This document shows, piece after piece, positions 34,706 to 42,288 of a stretch of 64,000 bases of DNA. Position numbers and translations under genes: made by a program. The notes beneath the pieces were generated by a model. That model saw nothing but the letters and a program-made list of their open reading frames with translations. It ran no database searches and had not been told where the DNA came from. Source of the DNA: Gammaproteobacteria bacterium (GTDB lineage: Bacteria; Pseudomonadota; Gammaproteobacteria; UBA6429; Thiohalophilaceae); assembly GCA_016125505.1 (NCBI GenBank), contig WGLP01000009.1:62001-126000 (forward strand), in the 5' to 3' direction. Every line of letters starts with the position of its first letter. Within the stretch, counting starts at the first letter, position 1.

Positions 34706-36679
34706 ATGATTCCTGAACTCGGTATGCTATCTCTCATCATGGCGCTGGGCGTCGCGCTGATTCAGGCCATCGTGCCCCTGGTCGGCACCTTCGTGCGCAA
34801 CCCGGTGTGGATCCGACTGGCGCGGCCGGCGGCATACACGCAATTCGTATTCATGGCCACGGCCTTCCTGATTCTGACCTACAGCTTCATCGTCTCCGAT
34901 TTTTCCGTGCTCTACGTGGCGACGAATTCGAATACCCACTTGCCGCTGATGTACCGCATTGCCGCCGTGTGGGGTGCGCATGAAGGTTCCTTGTTGTTAT
35001 GGGCCATGGTGCTGTCGATCTGGACCGTCGCCGTTGCCCTGTTCAGCCGGCAGATGCCCGACGATTTTGCTGCGCGCGTGATTTCCGTGATGGGCATGAT
35101 CTCCATCGGTTTTCTCGCCTTCATGCTGTTTACCTCCAACCCGTTTTTGCGCCTGTTCCCGACGCCACCGCAGGGCCGCGACCTGAATCCCTTGTTGCAG
35201 GACCCCGGCCTGGCCATGCATCCGCCTACGCTGTACATGGGTTACGTCGGTTTCTCCGTGGCCTTCGCCATGGCTATCGCTGCGCTGTTGAGCGGCAAAC
35301 TGGATTCCGCCTGGGCACGCTGGGCACGGCCCTGGACCAACATCTCCTGGGCGTTTCTGACCGTCGGCATTGTCGCCGGTAGCTGGTGGTCGTATTACGT
35401 CCTGGGCTGGGGCGGCTGGTGGTTCTGGGACCCGGTGGAGAACGCCTCGTTCATGCCCTGGCTGGTGGGCACCGCCCTCGTCCATTCCCTCGCGGTGACA
35501 GAAAAACGGAATGCCTTCAAGGCCTGGACCGTCTTGCTTTCTGTGATCACCTTTTCTTTGAGTCTGCTCGGCACCTTCCTGGTCCGTTCCGGTGTATTGA
35601 CCTCGGTGCATGCCTTTGCCACGGATCCGGCGCGCGGCGTGTTTATCCTGGCCTTCCTGGGCATCGTGGTCGGTGCATCGCTGTTGCTGTATGCCTGGCG
35701 CGGGGCCAGTCTGCGCAGCGTCGGTCAGTTCGAAACCGTGTCGCGTGAAAGCGGCATGCTCATCAATAACGTCGTGCTCGTGGTCACGTCCGCCAGCGTT
35801 CTGCTGGGCACCCTGTATCCGCTGGCGCTGGAGAGTTTTGGCATGGGCAAGATCTCCGTCGGCCCGCCGTATTTCAATAGCGTGTTCATCCCGCTGACGA
35901 TCCCGCTGGCCGTGTTGCTGGGTGTCGGTACCCTGCTGCGCTGGCGCCAGGATAGCGTTGCCCGCCTGCAACCGTTCATGCTGCGCGCCGTGATCTTCAG
36001 TCTGATCGCCGGTCTGCTGTTCGTGTGGGTGGTATTACCGAGTATCAAACCCGGTGCCGTGCTCGGCATGGTGTTGTTCTTCTGGGTCATGAGTGGCGCC
36101 ATCTCCGATCTAAAAGGCCGCTTCAAAAACCGTAAGCTCACGCTGCACAATCTGGCGATTGTACCGCGCAGTTTCTACGGCATGTTTGCCGCGCATGTGG
36201 GCGTCGCGGTGTTTATCGTCGGGATCAGTCTCACCTCGCTCTACAGCGTGGAGAAGGATGTCCGCCTGACGCCGGGCATGAGCTATGAACTCGCCGGTTA
36301 TACCTTCACGATGAAAGACATCAAGCCGGTGCGCGGCCCGAACTACCGTGCGGAAGAAGCCACGTTCATCGTCACCCACAACGGCAAACAGGTTGCCGTG
36401 ATGAAACCGCAGAAGCGTGACTTCGGCGACGGCAACCCGATGACCAACGCCGCCATCGTCGGCGGCGTCACCCGCGACCTGTTCGTGGCGCTCGGTGACA
36501 AACTCGATAATCAGGGTGCGTGGAGCGTACGCCTGTATCACAAGCCCTTCCTGCGCTGGATCTGGGCCGGTGGCTTCCTGATGGCGCTCGGTGGCTTGAT
36601 CGCCGTGACCGATCGGCGCTATCGCACGGAAAAGGCCGCCGCCCGTGACGCGGTATCGCATGCAGGGGCCGCCGCATGA
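34706..36679 (+). CDS. ccmF: Cytochrome c heme lyase CcmF
   Basis: 657 residues with about 14 membrane helices. The WWD heme-binding motif is GWGGWWFWDPVENASFMPWL (about 233-252). His residues in WGAHEGSLLLW, MHPPTLYMGY and VHSLAVTEKR are the family's heme ligands. With CcmH and CcmI it attaches heme to apocytochromes. It starts two bases after ccmE. Confidence 0.95.
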   Translation: MIPELGMLSLIMALGVALIQAIVPLVGTFVRNPVWIRLARPAAYTQFVFMATAFLILTYSFIVSDFSVLYVATNSNTHLPLMYRIAAVWGAHEGSLLLWAMVLSIWTVAVALFSRQMPDDFAARVISVMGMISIGFLAFMLFTSNPFLRLFPTPPQGRDLNPLLQDPGLAMHPPTLYMGYVGFSVAFAMAIAALLSGKLDSAWARWARPWTNISWAFLTVGIVAGSWWSYYVLGWGGWWFWDPVENASFMPWLVGTALVHSLAVTEKRNAFKAWTVLLSVITFSLSLLGTFLVRSGVLTSVHAFATDPARGVFILAFLGIVVGASLLLYAWRGASLRSVGQFETVSRESGMLINNVVLVVTSASVLLGTLYPLALESFGMGKISVGPPYFNSVFIPLTIPLAVLLGVGTLLRWRQDSVARLQPFMLRAVIFSLIAGLLFVWVVLPSIKPGAVLGMVLFFWVMSGAISDLKGRFKNRKLTLHNLAIVPRSFYGMFAAHVGVAVFIVGISLTSLYSVEKDVRLTPGMSYELAGYTFTMKDIKPVRGPNYRAEEATFIVTHNGKQVAVMKPQKRDFGDGNPMTNAAIVGGVTRDLFVALGDKLDNQGAWSVRLYHKPFLRWIWAGGFLMALGGLIAVTDRRYRTEKAAARDAVSHAGAAA

Positions 36680-37203
36680 TCCGTTACGCCATTCCCATTG
36701 CGGTATTCGTTGTGCTCGTTGTGGTGCTGGGTCTGGGTCTGGGCCATGACCCGCGTTACGTGCCCTCGCCCTTCATCGGTAAGCCGGCACCGCACCTGAA
36801 TCTGACCAGCCTGGATTTTCCGGATCAGCGCGTGACCAAGGAACAGCTGCTCGGCCGTCCCTGGGTCTTGAACGTATTCGCCTCCTGGTGTGCAACCTGT
36901 GGCGAGGAAGTGTCGCAAATCAGCGAACTGGCGAAGCAGGTCACCATGGTCGGGATGAACAAGGAAGACCGCGCCGAAGATGCCCGTCGCTGGTTGCAAC
37001 GACACGGTAATCCTTACGCCATGGTGCTGGTCGACAGCGACGGCAAGGCGAGTATCGACTGGGGCGTGTATGCCGTGCCGGAGACCTTTATCGTGGATAA
37101 GAAAGGCATCGTACGTTACAAATACATCGGTGCCATAACTGAAACCGATCTGCGCAAGACTATCCTGCCGCTGATCCAGAAACTCATGGCGGAGCCCGCA
37201 TGA
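36676..37203 (+). CDS. ccmG: Thiol-disulfide oxidoreductase CcmG (DsbE)
   Basis: 175 residues: a membrane anchor (about 4-23), then a thioredoxin fold with active site WCATC (Cys72, Cys75) and the cis-Pro loop YAVPETFIVDKKG. It reduces the CXXCH cysteines of apocytochromes in the periplasm. The active-site dipeptide AT differs from the more common PT. The start overlaps the ccmF stop by four bases. Confidence 0.95.
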   Translation: MIRYAIPIAVFVVLVVVLGLGLGHDPRYVPSPFIGKPAPHLNLTSLDFPDQRVTKEQLLGRPWVLNVFASWCATCGEEVSQISELAKQVTMVGMNKEDRAEDARRWLQRHGNPYAMVLVDSDGKASIDWGVYAVPETFIVDKKGIVRYKYIGAITETDLRKTILPLIQKLMAEPA

Positions 37204-37664
37204 TGCGTCAATTTATTGTATTTACACTCATGTGTGCCGTACTGGTACCTGCGTTTGCCGGAATCGAAATACACCAGTTCAAGACCCCGGAGCTGGAAGC
37301 GCGTTATAAGCACCTTACCTCCACATTGCGCTGCCTGGTGTGTCAGAACGAAAACCTGGCTGACTCCAATGCCGAATTGGCGAAACAACTGCGTGAACAG
37401 ATATACACAATGCTTAACGACGGTTCCAGTGACAAGGAAATTGTGGACTACATGGTGTCGCGCTACGGCAACTTCGTGCTCTACTCACCGCCGTTAATAC
37501 CGACCACCTATCTGTTGTGGATCGGGCCATTCGTATTATTGATTTTCGGAATCATCATCATGCAGATCGCCATTCGCCGCAATCGCATGCAAAAACAACG
37601 TATCGATGACAAGGACTATAACAAGGCACGCAGCCTGCTGGCCGATGAGGAGTCGAAATCATGA
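37200..37664 (+). CDS. ccmH: Cytochrome c biogenesis protein CcmH
   Basis: 154 residues: signal peptide (cleavage near AFA), the reactive LRCLVCQNENLADSNAEL (Cys45, Cys48) and a C-terminal membrane helix (about 102-122). It forms mixed disulfides with apocytochromes next to CcmG. Only the N-terminal CcmH half of E. coli CcmH is present; the TPR half is the separate ccmI gene. It overlaps ccmG by four bases. Confidence 0.95.
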   Translation: MMRQFIVFTLMCAVLVPAFAGIEIHQFKTPELEARYKHLTSTLRCLVCQNENLADSNAELAKQLREQIYTMLNDGSSDKEIVDYMVSRYGNFVLYSPPLIPTTYLLWIGPFVLLIFGIIIMQIAIRRNRMQKQRIDDKDYNKARSLLADEESKS

Positions 37665-38920
37665 TTATCGCGATAATCGTCGCCCTGGCACTCGCCTTTG
37701 CCGTACTGGCATTCAGCCTGAAATGGCAACGCAAACCGCGCCTGGATCGCGATCAGCAAAACATCGATATCATGCGTCAGGAATTTGTTGACCTCAAGGC
37801 GCAACTGGAAGGCGGCGAGTTATCACAGGAAGAGTATCAGCGGGCATACGATGAACTCGTCATTACCCTCGGCAATGATTTGAAATCCACCGATACCAGT
37901 AGCACCCCGCGCTTTCAGATCGGCCAGGGCGCAACATTGATCACCCTGCTCGTGTTCCTGTCGGCCATCAGCTTTGGTCTGTATTTCAAGCTGGGTACTC
38001 CCGGGGCGCTCAATCCCTCGCAGCAAGAAGCCAGCATGGAGGAGGCGCACAAGACGGCCGGTATAAACGGCATGCCCTCTGTCGATGCCATGGTCGAAGG
38101 ACTGCGGGAAAAACTGCAAAAGGACCCCGACAACCTGCGCGGCTGGTTGATGCTGGGTCGCAGTTACATGGTGCTCAAAAAATACGACCTGGCGGTCGAC
38201 GCCCTTTCTCACGCCTATGGTCTTAACAGCGAGGACAACAATACCCTGCTGTTTTACGCCGATGCCATCACCATGCAAAACGGTGGCGTTATCAACGACA
38301 AGGCCTTCAAGCTGGTCAAGCGCGCATTGGATAAAGACCCGACTAACCCCACCGCCTTGTGGATGACAGCCATGGCATACGAGGGCAAAGAGGACTTCAA
38401 GGCGGCAGTCACCTACTGGGAAAAACTGTTGCCGATAGTGAAAAACAACGCCAGCGATTACCAGGAAGTCCAGATACACCTGGCCCATGCCCAGTCACGC
38501 CTCACGGGCAAACCCATGGTGATGCCACCCGTCGCAACCGCCCAACCGGCCAGCGACAAGCCGGCGGGGGGAGCCAGTGTGACCGCCGTCATCAAACTGG
38601 ATGCGAAATACAAACAGCGGGTCCAGCCTTCCGATACGGTATTCGTCTTTGCCCGGGCCGTGAATGGACCAAGACAGCCACTGGCTGCGAAACGCCTGCA
38701 GGTGAAGGACCTGCCCGCCACCGTGACCCTGGATGACGCCATGGCAATGTCGCCCATGAACAAGCTCTCGGACTATGCGCAGGTCTATATCGGCGCCCGT
38801 GTCAGCCACAGCGGCAATGTCATGCCCAGCAGTGGCGACCTGCAAGGACAGAGCGGCAGTGTGGCCACCGATAAACCCAATCACACGATTGAAGTATTAA
38901 TTAACCAGGAAGTCATGTAG
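37661..38920 (+). CDS. ccmI: Cytochrome c biogenesis TPR protein CcmI
   Basis: 419 residues: two membrane helices (about 1-18 and 92-112) bracketing a short cytoplasmic segment, followed by a periplasmic TPR domain (about 145-270). A beta-rich C-terminal domain (about 300-415) starts with ASVTAVIKLDAKYKQRVQPS. It holds apocytochromes for the CcmFH ligation complex. Last gene of the tightly overlapped ccm operon; the stop is followed by 42 bases before the next gene. Confidence 0.95.
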   Translation: MIIAIIVALALAFAVLAFSLKWQRKPRLDRDQQNIDIMRQEFVDLKAQLEGGELSQEEYQRAYDELVITLGNDLKSTDTSSTPRFQIGQGATLITLLVFLSAISFGLYFKLGTPGALNPSQQEASMEEAHKTAGINGMPSVDAMVEGLREKLQKDPDNLRGWLMLGRSYMVLKKYDLAVDALSHAYGLNSEDNNTLLFYADAITMQNGGVINDKAFKLVKRALDKDPTNPTALWMTAMAYEGKEDFKAAVTYWEKLLPIVKNNASDYQEVQIHLAHAQSRLTGKPMVMPPVATAQPASDKPAGGASVTAVIKLDAKYKQRVQPSDTVFVFARAVNGPRQPLAAKRLQVKDLPATVTLDDAMAMSPMNKLSDYAQVYIGARVSHSGNVMPSSGDLQGQSGSVATDKPNHTIEVLINQEVM

Positions 38921-38962
38921 TGCCGATACCGGTGTATAGATTAATTTCACGGACTCACAGGT

Positions 38963-40273
38963 ATGTTAGCTAGCGAGCTTTACACTTATCTCGCCTATGC
39001 CTCACCAATCGCTGCCATGGTGGGTTACGGGGTGCTGCGTTCCAGGCGCTCCAAGCGCAATCTGCAAACCATCGAAAAAGTCACCGCAGAAGGCATGACC
39101 GAACCGGCCTCCTTACATCCGGTTTTCGATCCGCAAATCTGTGTGGGCTGCGGTGCCTGCGTCACCGCCTGTCCCGAAGGGGAAGTGATCGGTATGGTGC
39201 ACGGCAAGGCGCAATTGCTCCATCCGACCAAGTGTATCGGCCATGGCGCCTGTAAAAGATCCTGTCCCTTCGATGCCATCACCCTGGTCTTCGGCACGAC
39301 ATCCCGCGGGGTCGACATCCCCATGGTGAATCCCAATTTTGAAACCAACGTGCCAGGGATTTTTATTGCCGGCGAACTCGGTGGTATGGGCCTGATCCGA
39401 AATGCCGTGGAACAGGGCCGTCAGGCAATGGAGAATATTGCCAAGCTCAGTGGCATCGGAAAAAACAAGGGGCGCGACGATGTCATTATTATCGGCGCAG
39501 GTCCCGCAGGTTTCGCCGCCAGCCTGTGTGCACACGAAAAGAAACTGCGGTATCGCACCCTCGAACAGGATTCTCTCGGCGGCACGGTATTCAAATTTCC
39601 TCGCGGCAAACTGGTCATGACCGCACCGGTCAAACTGCCTATCGTCGGCACCGTGAGATTCCGGGAAACCAAAAAGGAAAAGCTGCTCGCCTTCTGGCAG
39701 GAAGTGGAAAAACGCACCCAGGTCAAAATCAACTATCGCGAAAAGATGGAGACCATCACACGCGATGGCGACGGCTTCATTGTCAAAACCAGCAAGGGCG
39801 AATACAAAACCCGCGCCATCCTGCTGGCGATCGGTCGCCGCGGCACCCCGCGTAAACTGGGTGTCACGGGCGAGGACCAACCCAAGGTTGTGTATTCCCT
39901 GATCGACCCGGAGCAATACCGCGATCAGCACGTCCTGGTTGTCGGCGGCGGTGACGCGGCGATGGAGGCGGCAACCAGTATCGCTGAAGAGCCGGGCACG
40001 TCGGTCATTCTTTCCTATCGCAGCGAGGCCTTCTCACGCGCCAAGGAGAAAAATCGGCAAAAGGTCGATCAGATGCAGGCCAGCGGCCAGCTCAAGGTAT
40101 TGCTGAGTTCAAACGTCAAGGAAATCCTCAGCGATAAAGTGCGGATCGAACAGCAGGGCAAGATGCTGGAATTTCCCAACGAAGCCGTCATTATCTGTGC
40201 CGGTGGTATACTGCCAACACCATTCCTCAAAGAGATCGGAATTCAAGTCGATACCAAACACGGCACTGTCTAA
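38963..40273 (+). CDS. Membrane-anchored Fe-S flavoprotein oxidoreductase with permuted order
   Basis: 436 residues. A hydrophobic N-terminal helix (about 8-24) is followed by a ferredoxin domain. Cluster 1 is canonical (Cys60, 63, 66, 70). Cluster 2 has CIGHGACKRSCP (Cys91, His94, Cys97, Cys101), with His at the second position. Then TNVPGIFIAGELGG (about 128-141) occurs; in TrxR-like enzymes this is the C-terminal FAD loop, before the first dinucleotide fold. GAGPAGFAAS (about 173-182) and VVGGGDAAMEAA (about 326-337) follow, and the chain ends at PTPFLKEIGIQVDTKHGTV. There is no CxxC redox pair, so it is not a thioredoxin reductase. It probably passes electrons from NAD(P)H to quinone or a cytochrome. 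It lies directly after ccmI. Confidence 0.75.
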   Translation: MLASELYTYLAYASPIAAMVGYGVLRSRRSKRNLQTIEKVTAEGMTEPASLHPVFDPQICVGCGACVTACPEGEVIGMVHGKAQLLHPTKCIGHGACKRSCPFDAITLVFGTTSRGVDIPMVNPNFETNVPGIFIAGELGGMGLIRNAVEQGRQAMENIAKLSGIGKNKGRDDVIIIGAGPAGFAASLCAHEKKLRYRTLEQDSLGGTVFKFPRGKLVMTAPVKLPIVGTVRFRETKKEKLLAFWQEVEKRTQVKINYREKMETITRDGDGFIVKTSKGEYKTRAILLAIGRRGTPRKLGVTGEDQPKVVYSLIDPEQYRDQHVLVVGGGDAAMEAATSIAEEPGTSVILSYRSEAFSRAKEKNRQKVDQMQASGQLKVLLSSNVKEILSDKVRIEQQGKMLEFPNEAVIICAGGILPTPFLKEIGIQVDTKHGTV

Positions 40274-40296
40274 GTCGAGTGAGGACTATACACGCC

Positions 40297-42273
40297 ATGA
40301 TGTCCCGCATTACCTTTCTACTGGCATTTCTCCTGTGTACGCAATTCGTCTTCGCCAGCGCCGTGGACGATGCCATGCTGGCCATCCGCGTTCGCGATTA
40401 CGAGCGTGCTGTTAAGTTGCTTTACCCGGCGGCCAAGGCCGGCGACAAGGATGCCCAATACCAGTTGGGTATCCTCGTGCGTAACGGTCAGGGCACGAAA
40501 GAGGATCCCAAGGTTGCCGCACAATGGCTGAGACTCGCTGCGCAGCAGGGCCTGGCCAAGGCGCAGTATGCGCTGGGCGTGATGTATCTCGACGGCAACG
40601 GCGTCGACGAGAACGATGCCAAGGCAAAACACTGGCTGAGTCTGGCGGCCAAACAGGGCCATTCCCAGGCCAAGGCCAAACTGCAACGTCTCGGCAAGGT
40701 CCAGGATGTAGATGAATCCACGTTAGACAACAAACTGCTACTGGCCAGCCTGCGCGGTGATGCGGGCGAGATGCGCGACCTGCTTAATGCCGGCGCCAAT
40801 GTCAACTGCCGCGATGAGTTGGGCAACACGCCATTGATCATTACCGCACGTGACGGACACGATGCCGGCGTGAAACTGTTACTCGCACATCAAGCCAAAG
40901 TGAATCAGGCGAACAACGATGGAATTACGCCGCTGATGCAGGCGGCGGGTGGCAATCACAGGCAGATCGTCTCCCTGCTGCTGGCGCAACGCGCCGATAT
41001 CGAACAAAGCGACCGCCGCGGGATAAAACCCCTGATGTACGCAGCCCGCGAAGGCCATGAGCAGATCATTTCCGTACTGTTGAAACAGGGTGCGAAAATC
41101 AATGCCACCGATAAAGACGGTCTTTCCGCCTACCAGTGGGCGGTCAAACGCCAACAAGCCGCCAGCGCAGACTTACTGTTGAAATCCGGTGCGCATAAGC
41201 CGGTAGAGGCTGCATCGAAGACCGCGAAACGCCGAATCAACCCCAATAAACTCAAGACCGCCGGTACGCCATACGCCAAGTGGACACCGATGATGATCGC
41301 CGCCTGGCAAGGTCAGGACGATATTGTGCAGTCCCTGCTACGTGGCAAGCACAAAGATCTGAACACGCAGGATGATGAAGGCCACACCGCGCTCAGTCGC
41401 GCCGCCTGGAAGGGGCACACCCAGATTGTGCAGGCCTTGCTGGCAAAGGGCGCCAACCCGAACATTCAGCAACGCAATGGCATGACCGCCCTGCTGTGGG
41501 CGGCACGCGAAGGCCACGATGAGGTTGTGACGATTCTGTTGCAACACAAAGCGGTCGTCGATCAACGTCTCACAGACGGCACCACCGCCTTATTGCTTGC
41601 CGCGCAATTCGGCCATGAAAAGATCGTCAATACACTACTGCGCTACCACGCCAGGCCCAACACGCCACAACAGGATGGCATGACCCCATTCCTCTGGGCA
41701 TGCAAGCAAGGTTATTTGCCAATCGTGAAGGCCCTGCAGGCCAAAGGTATCGACCTGCAACAACGAAATCGCAGCGGAGAGTCCGGCCTGTGGCTTGCCG
41801 CTTTGAACAACCGTGATGGCATCGTGGCATTCCTGCTGCAACACAAACAGAACCCGGAGCTCATCGACGGTGAAGGGAATACGCTGCTGGCCCGCGCAGC
41901 CGCGCTTGGGAACGCCCGTATTGTCAGTTTATTGCTCAAGGCCAATGCCAACGTCAATCACCTGAGCAAAACGAAAAATAGCGCCCTGATGCTGGCGGCG
42001 GATAATGGCAATGGTGAGGTCGTCAACCAGTTAATACGCGCCAAGGCCGACGTGAATATCAAGAATACCTTTGGCAATACAGCCCTGATGCTGGCCGCGC
42101 GTAGCGGTCATGCCAATATTGTACGTCAGTTACTCAAGGCCGGCGCCGAACCCGACATGCGCAACCGTGACAAGCAAAATGCCGAAATGATGGCGGAACA
42201 CGCCGGTCACAGCGAGGTCGTCAACATATTAAAAAGCGGTGAAGGCAAGAAAAAATTCCTGGGGATTTTTTAA
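40297..42273 (+). CDS. Secreted Sel1-like / ankyrin-repeat protein
   Basis: 658 residues from ATG 40297; the frame is open from a GTG at 40279, but GAGGA lies ten bases before the ATG and the signal peptide (MMSRITFLLAFLLCTQFVFA) begins there. Two to three Sel1-like TPR repeats (about 45-125, for example AQYALGVMYLDGNGVDENDA) lead to about fifteen ankyrin repeats to the end, with a basic linker at about 310-325 (KTAKRRINPNKLK). Exported ankyrin proteins act as protein scaffolds. Gene order suggests cotranscription with the Fe-S flavoprotein (23 bases upstream), and it is convergent with the porin-cytochrome operon (15 bases between stops). Confidence 0.85.
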   Translation: MMSRITFLLAFLLCTQFVFASAVDDAMLAIRVRDYERAVKLLYPAAKAGDKDAQYQLGILVRNGQGTKEDPKVAAQWLRLAAQQGLAKAQYALGVMYLDGNGVDENDAKAKHWLSLAAKQGHSQAKAKLQRLGKVQDVDESTLDNKLLLASLRGDAGEMRDLLNAGANVNCRDELGNTPLIITARDGHDAGVKLLLAHQAKVNQANNDGITPLMQAAGGNHRQIVSLLLAQRADIEQSDRRGIKPLMYAAREGHEQIISVLLKQGAKINATDKDGLSAYQWAVKRQQAASADLLLKSGAHKPVEAASKTAKRRINPNKLKTAGTPYAKWTPMMIAAWQGQDDIVQSLLRGKHKDLNTQDDEGHTALSRAAWKGHTQIVQALLAKGANPNIQQRNGMTALLWAAREGHDEVVTILLQHKAVVDQRLTDGTTALLLAAQFGHEKIVNTLLRYHARPNTPQQDGMTPFLWACKQGYLPIVKALQAKGIDLQQRNRSGESGLWLAALNNRDGIVAFLLQHKQNPELIDGEGNTLLARAAALGNARIVSLLLKANANVNHLSKTKNSALMLAADNGNGEVVNQLIRAKADVNIKNTFGNTALMLAARSGHANIVRQLLKAGAEPDMRNRDKQNAEMMAEHAGHSEVVNILKSGEGKKKFLGIF

Positions 42274-42288
42274 ATTCTTCTTCGCAGC

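Noticed and set aside
34997-35971. 324-codon minus-strand frame opposite ccmF
   Set aside because: It is antisense to a well-conserved CcmF, is Gln/His/Arg/Gly-rich and has no domain features. It is a coding shadow of the GC-rich third positions. Other opposite-strand frames in the window (for example 59653-60450 and 42835-43473) were rejected for the same reason.
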